DNA of 44,807 nucleotides from Bacteroidota bacterium (GTDB taxonomy: Bacteria > Bacteroidota > Bacteroidia > Flavobacteriales_D > Crocinitomicaceae). Shown here piece after piece: positions 25,949-33,814 of this stretch. A program made the translations under genes and the position numbers. Below the pieces are notes generated by a model that was given only the letters and a program-made list of their open reading frames with translations, was not told the origin of the DNA and ran no database searches. The stretch is from the NCBI GenBank assembly GCA_016868915.1, contig VGFL01000012.1, forward strand, positions 1 to 44,807, given 5' to 3'. Numbering within the stretch: the stretch's first letter is position 1; the number at the start of each line of letters is the position of its first letter.

Positions 25949-27694
25949 TTATTTCAATTTAATTCCTAATTCGTTCATTTGCTCATCCTCAAGAGGTGAA
26001 GGAGCGTCGATCATGGTGTCTCTTCCGCTGTTATTTTTTGGGAATGCGATATAATCCCTAATTGATTCTGAACCGCCCATGGTTGCAACCAATCGATCTA
26101 ATCCAAATGCCAATCCACCATGTGGAGGAGCCCCAAATTCAAAGGCATTCATCAGAAATCCAAATTGCGCTTGTGCTTGTTCAGGAGTGAATCCAAGTAG
26201 ATCAAACATCTTCGCTTGTAAGTCTTTATTATGAATTCGAATAGACCCTCCGCCCAATTCAACGCCATTCATAGCTAAATCGTATGCATTGGCGCGCACT
26301 TTACTCGGATCTACTTCCAACAAATGATCATCTTCTGGTTTTGGCGAAGTAAATGGGTGGTGCATGGCATGCCAACGATTAGCATTCTCATCCCATTCCA
26401 AAAGTGGGAAATCTACCACCCAAAGCGGCTTGAATTCATCCACTTTTCTCAATCCCAATTGATTTCCTAAATGCAAACGCAATTCACTTAATTGTTTACG
26501 GGTTTTATCCAAATCACCGCAAAGAATCAATAACAAATCTCCGGGTTTCATTCCTGTTTGACTTGCCCATTTTTCGAGTTCTACGGTATCATAAAATTTA
26601 TCCACAGAAGATTTAAATGTTCCATCTGAATTATAACGCATGTAAACGAGACCTTTTGCACCAATTTGTGGACGTTTTACCCAATCGGTAAGTTCGTCGA
26701 GTTGTTTTCTAGTAAATTCAGCAGCCCCTTCTACATTAATTGCCAATACAGACTCAGCGCTATCGAATACCACAAATCCTTTACCTTGCGTTCGAGAAGT
26801 CACATCTTGAAATTCCATTCCAAAGCGAATATCTGGTTTATCAGAACCGTACTTCTCCATTGCCTCTTTATAGGTCATTCGAGGAAATTCTCCCTCAAAT
26901 TCAACATTTTTAACAGTTTTAAATAGATGCTTAATCAATCCTTCAAAGGTTTGCAAAACATCTTCTTGTTCTACAAATGACATTTCACAATCGATTTGAG
27001 TAAACTCAGGTTGTCTATCGGCGCGTAAGTCTTCGTCTCTGAAGCACTTAACGATCTGGTAATAGCGATCGATACCAGAAACCATTAATAATTGCTTGAA
27101 GGTTTGAGGCGATTGAGGTAAGGCATAAAATTGTCCTTGATTCATTCGGCTAGGCACCACAAAATCACGAGCTCCCTCTGGAGTGGATTTAATTAGAACT
27201 GGTGTTTCAACATCCATAAAATTTTGAGAGTCCAAATATTTGCGCGTTTCGAGGGCAACTTGATTTCTCAAAAGTAATTTTTGATGAACTGGATTTCTTC
27301 TTAAATCCAAATAACGATATTGCATTCGCAATTCATCTCCACCGTCCGTATCGTCTTCAATTGTGAACGGAGGCGTTTTTGATTTATTTAAAATTTGCAG
27401 ATTTTCAACTGAAATTTCGACTTCTCCTGTAGGGATGTTTCGGTTTTTACTTGATCTTTCAATAACAACCCCAGATACTTGAATTACATATTCTCTACCC
27501 AGTTTTCTTGCGCTTTCGCACAACTCGGCATCTAAATCCATATTAAAAGCTAATTGAATAATTCCATATCGATCACGTAAATCAATAAAAGTCATTCCGC
27601 CTAAATCTCTGGATTTCTGGACCCAACCAGAAACAGTAACTTTTTGATTATTATTTATTAAACGAAGCTCACCACAGGTATGTGATCTGTACAT
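25949..27694 (-). CDS. aspS: Aspartate--tRNA ligase
   Basis: The 581-aa class IIb aminoacyl-tRNA synthetase has an OB-fold anticodon-binding domain (1 to about 105, [20 protein letters not shown] and [10 protein letters not shown]). The catalytic domain has motif 2 ([23 protein letters not shown] near 220) and motif 3 ([15 protein letters not shown] near 535). A bacterial GAD insertion domain lies between about 290 and 420. Length and layout are typical of bacterial AspS; discriminating versus non-discriminating type is not decided from sequence alone. It heads an operon with DUF3050 and a GT4. Upstream is an unusual inverted repeat (27697-27735). Confidence 0.97.
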   Translation of the reverse strand: MYRSHTCGELRLINNNQKVTVSGWVQKSRDLGGMTFIDLRDRYGIIQLAFNMDLDAELCESARKLGREYVIQVSGVVIERSSKNRNIPTGEVEISVENLQILNKSKTPPFTIEDDTDGGDELRMQYRYLDLRRNPVHQKLLLRNQVALETRKYLDSQNFMDVETPVLIKSTPEGARDFVVPSRMNQGQFYALPQSPQTFKQLLMVSGIDRYYQIVKCFRDEDLRADRQPEFTQIDCEMSFVEQEDVLQTFEGLIKHLFKTVKNVEFEGEFPRMTYKEAMEKYGSDKPDIRFGMEFQDVTSRTQGKGFVVFDSAESVLAINVEGAAEFTRKQLDELTDWVKRPQIGAKGLVYMRYNSDGTFKSSVDKFYDTVELEKWASQTGMKPGDLLLILCGDLDKTRKQLSELRLHLGNQLGLRKVDEFKPLWVVDFPLLEWDENANRWHAMHHPFTSPKPEDDHLLEVDPSKVRANAYDLAMNGVELGGGSIRIHNKDLQAKMFDLLGFTPEQAQAQFGFLMNAFEFGAPPHGGLAFGLDRLVATMGGSESIRDYIAFPKNNSGRDTMIDAPSPLEDEQMNELGIKLK

Positions 27695-27696
27695 AT

Positions 27697-27735
27697 TTCA
27701 GTTTTGTACTACAAAAATAAAAAAACAAAACTGAA
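27697..27735. promoter_or_regulatory. Inverted repeat around the aspS promoter -7 box
   Basis: TTCAGTTTTG (27697-27706) and CAAAACTGAA (27726-27735) are perfect 10-base inverted arms, separated by 19 bases. On the minus strand the spacer holds TATTTTTG (27712-27719), a full TAnnTTTG match. The near arm ends 2 bases before the ATG. It could be a dimeric operator or an RNA stem in read-through mRNA from hpf. Confidence 0.5.
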
Positions 27736-27772
27736 GAGGAAAGGTTTGAGAAAAGTTGCTTGAATTTCAGTA

Positions 27773-28060
27773 TTATTTTTCTTTCTCCTTGAGTATTTGC
27801 TTCCTCATTGCCTCTACTACCCCATCAACAGCCTCCTCAAAAGACTTACACTGTTTTTTCGCGAATAATTCTTTACCAGGAAGATGAATTTTAAGTTCAA
27901 CAATTTTATTCTCTTTTTCTTTCACTTTATCCAAACGAAGAAAAACTTCAGATGATAATACCTTATAGTTAAAAAGTTCTAATTTATCCATTCTACCATG
28001 AATGAAATAAACCAATTTTTGATCAACCTTGAAGTGAATGGAGTGAATTTTCGTTTCCAT
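27773..28060 (-). CDS. hpf: Ribosome hibernation-promoting factor (HPF/RaiA family)
   Basis: The 95-aa protein matches the short HPF/YfiA family: beta strand KIHSIHFKVDQKLVYFIHGRMDKL, then YKVLSSEVFLRLDK, a basic VELKIHLPGKELFAKKQCKSFEEAVDGVVEAMRKQI helix at the C-terminus. It binds the 30S decoding region in stationary phase and blocks translation. It is the short form without the C-terminal dimerisation domain that creates 100S ribosomes in long HPF. It lies 5 bases after the xer-family recombinase gene in the rpsU-xer-hpf cluster, a common Bacteroidetes arrangement. hpf ends 78 bases upstream of aspS. Confidence 0.9.
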   Translation of the reverse strand: METKIHSIHFKVDQKLVYFIHGRMDKLELFNYKVLSSEVFLRLDKVKEKENKIVELKIHLPGKELFAKKQCKSFEEAVDGVVEAMRKQILKEKEK

Positions 28061-28065
28061 AATAA

Positions 28066-28941
28066 TTATTTTTTTCCTCCACGAGGATGAGTCTGTGAAT
28101 AGATTGAGGTTAATTGGGCAAAAGAATTGTGCGTATATACTTGCGTTGCCGACAGATTTGCATGGCCTAGTAAATCTTTTAATGTTTCCAAGCCTGTTCC
28201 CCTATTCAACATGTGTGTTGCAAAAGTATGACGCAAAACATGAGGGCTTGTTTTATCAAGATTTGTTGCCAAACTGAGGTACCGGTTTATGATTCGATAA
28301 ACGAGCATAGCATATATTTTTTTTCCAAATTTCGTTGAAAACACAAATTGATTTTCTGTAATTTTTTCATTTTTGACTTGAACGTATGAATAAATTTGTT
28401 GATACAATTCTTTCGATATCGGGATAATACGTTCTTTATTTCTTTTTCCAATTACCTTAATCGAATCATCAGATACATTTTTAATCTTTAATTCGATAAG
28501 CTCACTCAAACGAATCCCTGTTTGATAGAAAAGTTCAAAAATAAGTTTGTCTCGCTTTCCTTCTAAGGAATCAGAATATAAATCTTCCATTTTTTGAGAT
28601 TGTATTTCAGATTCTTTCGCAAAAATAGGAAGTCGTTTTTCATTTTTTGGACCTTGAATTTTCGCCATTGGATTGACTGATACTATATCCTTTTTTCGCA
28701 ACCATTTATAAAAGGTTCTTAGAGCAGCTAATTTTCGATTGATTGATTTTGCCTTTTTTTTGTCCGCGAAAAGCAGTACAATCCAACCACGTATAAATGT
28801 TGAAGTTAGTTCATTAAACTCGTTGATTTTCTTTATTCCCGCAAAGTTTATGAACTGAGTCAAATCTCTTTCATACGCATCAATAGTATGTTGCGAATAG
28901 CGTTTTTCTGCCGTCAAATAAATAATAAAATCATGGAGCAT
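28066..28941 (-). CDS. xerC: Tyrosine recombinase XerC/XerD-like
   Basis: The 291-aa site-specific recombinase has an N-terminal SAM-like core-binding domain (1-90, MLHDFIIYLTAEKRYSQHTIDAY) and a catalytic domain. Catalytic residues are visible: Arg in YQTGIRLSEL near 145, Lys in VIGKRNKE near 170, HVLRHTFATHML (HxxR) near 237, H in LGHANLSATQVYTH and the nucleophile Tyr in the latter (about 269). XerC/D resolve chromosome dimers at dif. The position between rpsU and hpf suggests xerC, but C versus D is not settled from sequence alone. A terminator hairpin directly upstream may attenuate its expression. Confidence 0.9.
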   Translation of the reverse strand: MLHDFIIYLTAEKRYSQHTIDAYERDLTQFINFAGIKKINEFNELTSTFIRGWIVLLFADKKKAKSINRKLAALRTFYKWLRKKDIVSVNPMAKIQGPKNEKRLPIFAKESEIQSQKMEDLYSDSLEGKRDKLIFELFYQTGIRLSELIELKIKNVSDDSIKVIGKRNKERIIPISKELYQQIYSYVQVKNEKITENQFVFSTKFGKKIYAMLVYRIINRYLSLATNLDKTSPHVLRHTFATHMLNRGTGLETLKDLLGHANLSATQVYTHNSFAQLTSIYSQTHPRGGKK

Positions 28942-28945
28942 AAAA

Positions 28946-28967
28946 AAAGGAGCTTTTAGGCTCCTTT
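28946..28967 (-). terminator. Intrinsic terminator between rpsU and xerC
   Basis: AAAGGAGC and GCTCCTTT form a perfect 8-bp stem with a 6-base loop. On the minus strand four T residues follow it, and together with the stem base they make a T7 run that ends at the xerC ATG (28941). It terminates rpsU mRNA or attenuates read-through into xerC-hpf. Confidence 0.85.
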
Positions 28968-28990
28968 ATTACGTAAAATATACTATTTTG

Positions 28991-29182
28991 TTACTGTTCA
29001 GATGAGAATAAATGCTGTTTGTAAGCAGCACGGATGATTTGTTGTCTTTTTGTTACAGAAGGTTTTTCAAATTCCTTGCGAGCACGCAACTGTTTCATAA
29101 CGTTGGTTTTTTCAAATTTCTTCTTGTATTTTTTCAACGCTTTTTCAATATTTTCGCCTTCTTTAATAGGAATAATTAACAT
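28991..29182 (-). CDS. rpsU: 30S ribosomal protein S21
   Basis: The 63-aa basic protein matches bS21: MLIIPIKEGENIEKALKKYKKKFEK, then RARKEFEKPSVTKRQQIIRAAYK. S21 binds the 3' end of 16S rRNA near the anti-Shine-Dalgarno. In Bacteroidetes it also helps sequester that sequence, which fits the lack of Shine-Dalgarno motifs seen throughout this window (family knowledge). It has a full-consensus promoter (29214-29245) and is followed by an intrinsic terminator. The short length is normal for the phylum. Confidence 0.97.
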   Translation of the reverse strand: MLIIPIKEGENIEKALKKYKKKFEKTNVMKQLRARKEFEKPSVTKRQQIIRAAYKQHLFSSEQ

Positions 29183-29213
29183 GTACTATTTTATTTAATT
29201 GTTTAAAGGGGCA

Positions 29214-29245
29214 CAAAGATAAGCATAAACAGAATAAAACACAAA
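29214..29245 (-). promoter_or_regulatory. rpsU: rpsU promoter
   Basis: Minus strand TTTG (29242-29245), 20 bases, then TATCTTTG (29214-29221), a full consensus match. The -33 box lies directly before the acyl-CoA dehydrogenase stop (29246). The ATG of rpsU is 31 bases downstream of the -7 box. Confidence 0.8.
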
Positions 29246-30385
29246 TTATTTCAGAATTTCTCTTGATATAACTAGTTTCTGTATTTCGGAAGTGCCTTCA
29301 CCAATAGTCATTAGTTTCGAATCGCGTAAAAACTTTTCAGCTGGGTATTCCTTCGTGTAACCATACCCCCCCATAATTTGAACGGCTTCATTTCCGCATT
29401 TTACAGCTATCTCAGATGCAAAATATTTGGCATATGCTCCCTGTTTAGTCACCGGTTGTTTTTTATTTTTAAGATCCGCTGCTTGGAATGTAAGAAGCTC
29501 AGCTGCTTTAACTTCCGTTGCCATATCTGCTAATTTGAATCCGATGGCCTGAAAATTTGCAATTGGTTGACCAAACTGTTCTCTTTCTTTTGCATATTTT
29601 AAAGAGGCCTCATAAGCTCCGCGGGCAATACCACAACTTAATGCTGCAATAGAAATTCTCCCTCCATCCAATATTTGCATCGCCTGTTTGAATCCCGTTC
29701 CAACTTGTCCAATTACATTTGCTTCAGGAATCCGAACGTTATCAAAAATCAACTCAGCAGTTTCACTTGCCCTAACTCCCAACTTTTCTTTAATTTTTAC
29801 CGCTGAGTATCCGGGAGTTCCCTTTTCAATAATGAAAGCCGTGATTCCATTACTATCCAACAGGTCGCCTGTCCGAATTAAAATTACAGCAATATCACCT
29901 GTTAATCCGTGGGTTATCCAGTTTTTTGACCCATTAATGACCCATTCATTCCCCTCTTTAACAGCCGTGCATTTCATCCGCATCGCATCAGAACCCGTAT
30001 TGGCCTCGGTTAATCCCCAAGCTCCTATCCACTCACCAGATGCTAGTTTTGGTAAATATTTTTTCTTTTGTTCTTCGGAACCATGATAGTAAATATGACC
30101 TGCACATAATGAGTTGTGTGCAGCTACACTCAATCCAATTCCGCCACAAACTTTTCCTAATTCCATTAAAGCCGTTGCATATTCAAAATAACCAAAACCA
30201 GCGCCACCATATTCTTCTGGAATAAAAATACCAAGTAGACCAAGTTCACCCATTTTTTTCATAACATCTAGTGGAAAATGTTCTTCGGCATCCCATTTTT
30301 TGTAATTCGGCCTAATTTCCTTTTCCGCAAAATCTCTCACCATTTGGGCAATCATTTCTTGGTTTTCATTGTATTCAAAATGCAT
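29246..30385 (-). CDS. Acyl-CoA dehydrogenase
   Basis: The 379-aa FAD enzyme catalyses alpha,beta-dehydrogenation of acyl-CoA. Three domains are visible: an all-alpha N-terminal domain (HFEYNENQEMIAQMVRDFAEK), the beta domain with GAWGLTEANTGSDAMRMKCTA (signature 1, near 125) and SKNWITHG, and an alpha C-terminal domain with REQFGQPIANFQAIGFKLADMA and IMGGYGYTKEYPAEKFLRDSKL (signature 2 region). The catalytic Glu is in GEGTSEIQ (near 365). The ensemble fits short/branched-chain or butyryl-type enzymes; chain-length preference is not decided. It appears monocistronic, between apt and rpsU. Confidence 0.95.
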   Translation of the reverse strand: MHFEYNENQEMIAQMVRDFAEKEIRPNYKKWDAEEHFPLDVMKKMGELGLLGIFIPEEYGGAGFGYFEYATALMELGKVCGGIGLSVAAHNSLCAGHIYYHGSEEQKKKYLPKLASGEWIGAWGLTEANTGSDAMRMKCTAVKEGNEWVINGSKNWITHGLTGDIAVILIRTGDLLDSNGITAFIIEKGTPGYSAVKIKEKLGVRASETAELIFDNVRIPEANVIGQVGTGFKQAMQILDGGRISIAALSCGIARGAYEASLKYAKEREQFGQPIANFQAIGFKLADMATEVKAAELLTFQAADLKNKKQPVTKQGAYAKYFASEIAVKCGNEAVQIMGGYGYTKEYPAEKFLRDSKLMTIGEGTSEIQKLVISREILK

Positions 30386-30401
30386 TTTTCTTTCCTTCTT
30401 A

Positions 30402-30932
30402 TTAATATGTTACTAAACTATAAATTTGATTCGTTTGTTTTGTGAGCTTTTCAATTCCGTTGAGAAAACTCAGATTTACAAGAAAATTAAAACCCACAAC
30501 TTTTCCTCCACATTTTTGAATCAACTCGGCAGCTGCGGATGCAGAGCCTCCTGTTGCCAATAGATCATCGTGAATAAGAACACGTTGCCCTTGTTTGACC
30601 GCATCCGTATGCATTTCAATAACAGCACTGCCATATTCCAAATCATATGAATGACTGATTTTATTGTAGGGTAATTTTCCTTGCTTTCTTATTAAAATAA
30701 AAGGAATACCAAGACGAATAGCCATAGGATAACCAAATAAAAAACCCCTACTCTCAACACCTGCGATTGCCTCTATTCCGTGCGAAGAATAAAATTGCAC
30801 CAAATGATCTAATACTTCAGCGGATAGGGTTGGATCGAGCATTATGGTTGAGATGTCCTTGAAAAGAATTCCTGGTTTTGGGAAGTCTTTAACATCACGG
30901 ATAACCGCTTTTAACTTTTCTTCAATTGACAT
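30402..30932 (-). CDS. apt: Adenine phosphoribosyltransferase
   Basis: The 176-aa enzyme salvages adenine to AMP using PRPP. Motifs: FPKPGILFKDISTIMLDP near residues 17-35 (adenine and flexible-loop region), IAGVESRGFLFGYPMA (family loop near 55-70), the acidic loop and the PRPP-binding VLIHDDLLATGGSASAAAELI near 120. It starts 1 base after the ComEA-like gene stop, and a full-consensus promoter (30937-30966) lies inside the 3' end of that gene. The transcript from it would have almost no leader. Confidence 0.95.
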   Translation of the reverse strand: MSIEEKLKAVIRDVKDFPKPGILFKDISTIMLDPTLSAEVLDHLVQFYSSHGIEAIAGVESRGFLFGYPMAIRLGIPFILIRKQGKLPYNKISHSYDLEYGSAVIEMHTDAVKQGQRVLIHDDLLATGGSASAAAELIQKCGGKVVGFNFLVNLSFLNGIEKLTKQTNQIYSLVTY

Positions 30933-30933
30933 A

Positions 30934-31806
30934 CTACAAAGATAAGTAGGGTTTTAATTTTTCAAAACATTCTTCATCAATTAAAACAGATTCTTTTATC
31001 TCATCGATTGCGGTATAGCCTTGTTTTCTTTCACGTATTTTTATAATTGAATTTGCGATGTTCCAATTTAAATATGGATGCTTTTTCAAGTCTTCAATTG
31101 TAATTGAGTTTAATTTTAATTTGGAAATCTTCTCAATATTAACCATTACATATGGTTCTATTTGTAGAAATTTTTCCACGTCAATTTTCCAAACTTCCAA
31201 TAATTGTTCGGATTTCGTGAATCCCCCTAAGCGCGTTCTGTAATTAATAATCCATTTGGCAAAATACTCTCCGATACCAGGAATTTTTACCAAATCTTCT
31301 TGAGATGCAGTGTTTAATTCAACTAGAATCTTAGGTTTTTCAGTTTTGGTGTCTGATTTTTTAATAGGGTTTTCTGATTTTTCAAATATTGGATAGTAGG
31401 TAGAATCCTTTATCAGTTCGAATAGCTCATCAGATAGTACAAAAACGCGCTTAAGGTCTTCATTTGATTTAATCCCACGAGAGGTGAATTTCAATACAAC
31501 ATTTGCTTGTTTTTCGCTTAAGCCTAATTGCATCCAATCCTTCAACTCATATTGATTTGGGTCAAATTTTGAAGGAGGAACATTGTATCGACTCTTATTA
31601 CCGCCTTGGTCAAAAAAGCTTGATTTTTTATTCTTCTTATATTTTGCTATTTTATTTTTTAATTCGGTAATTTCTGATTCAGAAATTTTAATACTTGATT
31701 CTGTGCGATCCATTGCAAGTAATAGTCGTGGAATGTATACAATAATAATTGATACAATAATAACCCATACAAGCGCTTGTCTATTTCTTTTGGAGATGTA
31801 GGGCAT
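30934..31806 (-). CDS. ComEA-like helix-hairpin-helix membrane protein
   Basis: The 290-aa protein has an N-terminal membrane helix (residues 10-32, ALVWVIIVSIIIVYIPRLLL). A helix follows with an adjacent coiled segment, and then HhH DNA-binding motifs. The clearest is LVELNTASQEDLVKIPGIGEYFAKWIINYRTRLGGF near 172-205, the ComEA signature. A second, weaker one is YELKDWMQLGLSEKQANVVLKF near 95. Such proteins bind dsDNA during natural transformation, but Bacteroidetes members often have an extra linker region as here. Context is not a competence operon; it is followed by apt. The DNA-binding role is inferred from the motif. Confidence 0.85.
   Translation of the reverse strand: MPYISKRNRQALVWVIIVSIIIVYIPRLLLAMDRTESSIKISESEITELKNKIAKYKKNKKSSFFDQGGNKSRYNVPPSKFDPNQYELKDWMQLGLSEKQANVVLKFTSRGIKSNEDLKRVFVLSDELFELIKDSTYYPIFEKSENPIKKSDTKTEKPKILVELNTASQEDLVKIPGIGEYFAKWIINYRTRLGGFTKSEQLLEVWKIDVEKFLQIEPYVMVNIEKISKLKLNSITIEDLKKHPYLNWNIANSIIKIRERKQGYTAIDEIKESVLIDEECFEKLKPYLSL
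30937..30966 (-). promoter_or_regulatory. apt: apt promoter, inside the ComEA-like gene
   Basis: Minus strand TTTG (30963-30966), 18 bases, then TATCTTTG (30937-30944), only 4 bases upstream of the apt ATG (30932). Transcription from here would start close to the start codon. Confidence 0.6.
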
Positions 31807-31811
31807 TGATC

Positions 31812-31949
31812 TTATTCAGCATCATTCTCCGAAAAGGAATCTGGTTCCTGCTTACTTGGAGTTTTTAAGATTTTCAAAAAGAAATAGACCGTTATAATCG
31901 TTACAAAAATTTCAGTAACGAGCATCATTATTAATCCCTCCGTGCTCAT
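31812..31949 (-). CDS. MetS-like small subunit of an NSS transporter (45 aa)
   Basis: This ORF is too short for the supplied track. Read from ATG at 31949 it gives 45 residues: MSTEGLIMMLVTEIFVTIITVYFF..., one hydrophobic helix (about residues 6-25), then the polar tail LKTPSKQEPDSFSENDAE. The stop is TAA at 31812-31814. Its ATG overlaps the TGA of the NSS sodium symporter (ATGA), a hallmark of translational coupling. Small single-helix partners (MetS) needed by NSS transporter MetP are known from actinobacteria and annotated in Bacteroidetes; identity as the partner here rests on position, size and topology. It ends 5 bases before the ComEA-like gene. Confidence 0.85.
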   Translation of the reverse strand: MSTEGLIMMLVTEIFVTIITVYFFLKILKTPSKQEPDSFSENDAE

Positions 31950-33718
31950 GATTTTTTTAATTTAATTTTTCGACTGGCTAGATATACTAGGTAAGCAATT
32001 CCAATCCATAGGATAAGTAAAAGACCCCTACTTATGTTTTTAAAAAGCATATTTTTATTTTCACTTTGAATTTTGGATATTCTGTAGTTATTATCTGTCA
32101 TTATTTTTGATAATTCGCGTTCTTTTTTAATCAAAAGATAGGTTGAAAATGAAATCAGTTTATTTGTGTCCAATTTTTCAATTGAAGTAGTACTACTTAA
32201 GTATTCTGGTTTAAAATCACTCTTTTTCAAGAGTAGCTTCTGCTGCTCTTCTGATTTCTTTTTCATTTCATTGGCATTTTCATAAAATGCTATATTCTCT
32301 TTTGATTTATCATGATTTATGGTGCTTACTATGTCTGGAATACTGTTGATGAATACCCAGCCCAAAAGAATAGGAGTAACATATTTAATTATATACTTAA
32401 AAATAACTGGCACTTTAATGTCGGCTCCTTGGTTGATTTCATTCCATCCGTCTTTCATTCCAAAAATCCAGGCGAATAAAATTATTTCGAAAAGAGCTAA
32501 AATCACGAGAGAAACAGTGCCTGCCCAATAGTCATATTCATCAAATACTCCGTTATTGAAAAAAAGTACAGTGGGTAAACCAAGTAAAAATACGGCTACT
32601 CCAAATGCCCAAGCAGCATTCTTTTCTTTCCAATTAAATTTGTCTTTTAAAAAATCCATAACAGGCATTCCCATCGCCAACGAAGATGTTATTCCTGCGA
32701 AAAATAATAACCCAAACCAAGCAACACCTGCAATTACTCCTAGAAGGCTACCCCATTGTTCGAAAAGATAGGGAAGTGTTTTAAATCCAAGACCAAGACC
32801 ACCACCTTCGCTTAGTAATTCTTTCATTCCATCAATTCCTAAATAACCAACTGCAATTGGAATGATAATAGCAGAACCAAGAACGATTTCTACAAAACCA
32901 TTCATCCAACCAGCACTCATTGCATTTAAGGCAATATCATCTTTTCTCTTTACAAAGGAGGAATAACACTGAATGGACCCCATTCCAATAGATAAGGTGA
33001 AAAATATTTGACCTGCAGCAGCTAGCCACACTTTGGCATCCCAAATTGTTGAGTAATCCGGTGTCCAGAGAAAGTTAAGTCCTAGTGTACCATCGTACAA
33101 TGCTCCATTTTCGCCTGCTCGTAAGGTTATTGCTTTAAATGCTAAGAAAGCTCCGAAAATAAGAAGTAAAGGCATACCGATTTTCGCTGCTTTTTCTACT
33201 CCACCGCTAAGACCTTTCGATAAAATCCATGTGTTCAATAAAAGACAAATCAACCAAAAAATTATCGGTTCAATAGTTCCAAGTGAAACATAATTCCCAA
33301 AGAAATTTGCTACTTCAGGTTGAGTTTTCCCTCCGAAAGAATCAGCAATTGAATGCCATACATAAGATAAAGTCCAAGATTCTAAATAACAATAGTAGGC
33401 AGCTACAGCTAAATTGGTGAAAATTCCAAAAACACCTACATATTTCCAGAGGGCTCTTTTATCCATGGAGTCAAAAATGAATGGAGTTGAATGATGGCCT
33501 TTACTTCCCCCAAATCGACCAATGGACCACTCAACAAATAAAAGTGGAATTCCCATGAGAAGAAAACAAACGAGATAAGGAATGATAAACGCACCACCAC
33601 CGTTTTCAATTGCTTGAACGGGGAAACGCAAAAAATTCCCTAAACCAACTGCATTTCCGGCCATTGCCAAAACGAGCCCCACTCGAGAACCCCAACCACT
33701 TGAATCTTTTAATGCCAT
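31946..33718 (-). CDS. NSS-family sodium-dependent transporter (SNF family)
   Basis: The 590-aa protein is a sodium-coupled neurotransmitter/amino-acid symporter homologue. The N-terminus WGSRVGLVLAMAGNAVGLGNFLRFP with the NAVGLGNxxRFP signature is TM1. About 11-12 membrane helices follow, with EFFFTLSIGMGSIQCYSS-like TM6/TM7 ion and substrate residues (FFTLSIGMGSI near 240). A 90-residue polar helical segment (YENANEMKKKSEEQQKLLLKK ...) separates TM11 from a last helix near 570-585, longer than in typical members. It is followed by the MetS-like gene through an ATGA overlap. Promoter at 33741-33769. Substrate unknown; methionine/alanine type is a possibility. Confidence 0.9.
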   Translation of the reverse strand: MALKDSSGWGSRVGLVLAMAGNAVGLGNFLRFPVQAIENGGGAFIIPYLVCFLLMGIPLLFVEWSIGRFGGSKGHHSTPFIFDSMDKRALWKYVGVFGIFTNLAVAAYYCYLESWTLSYVWHSIADSFGGKTQPEVANFFGNYVSLGTIEPIIFWLICLLLNTWILSKGLSGGVEKAAKIGMPLLLIFGAFLAFKAITLRAGENGALYDGTLGLNFLWTPDYSTIWDAKVWLAAAGQIFFTLSIGMGSIQCYSSFVKRKDDIALNAMSAGWMNGFVEIVLGSAIIIPIAVGYLGIDGMKELLSEGGGLGLGFKTLPYLFEQWGSLLGVIAGVAWFGLLFFAGITSSLAMGMPVMDFLKDKFNWKEKNAAWAFGVAVFLLGLPTVLFFNNGVFDEYDYWAGTVSLVILALFEIILFAWIFGMKDGWNEINQGADIKVPVIFKYIIKYVTPILLGWVFINSIPDIVSTINHDKSKENIAFYENANEMKKKSEEQQKLLLKKSDFKPEYLSSTTSIEKLDTNKLISFSTYLLIKKERELSKIMTDNNYRISKIQSENKNMLFKNISRGLLLILWIGIAYLVYLASRKIKLKKS

Positions 33719-33740
33719 ATTTTTTTATTTGTAAGCTTGG

Positions 33741-33769
33741 TAAAGATAACAAATCCAATTAATTTTCAA
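33741..33769 (-). promoter_or_regulatory. Promoter of the NSS transporter/MetS operon
   Basis: Minus strand TTG (33767-33769), 18 bases, then TATCTTTA (33741-33748, 7 of 8 matches), 22 bases upstream of the ATG. Confidence 0.5.
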
Positions 33770-33814
33770 TATTTGAAATGAAAAATACAAAATTCAGTTT
33801 TCAAACAAATAAGA

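Noticed and set aside
29688-30086. 132-aa plus-strand ORF
   Set aside because: It lies wholly antisense to the acyl-CoA dehydrogenase and shows no domain; a codon-bias shadow.
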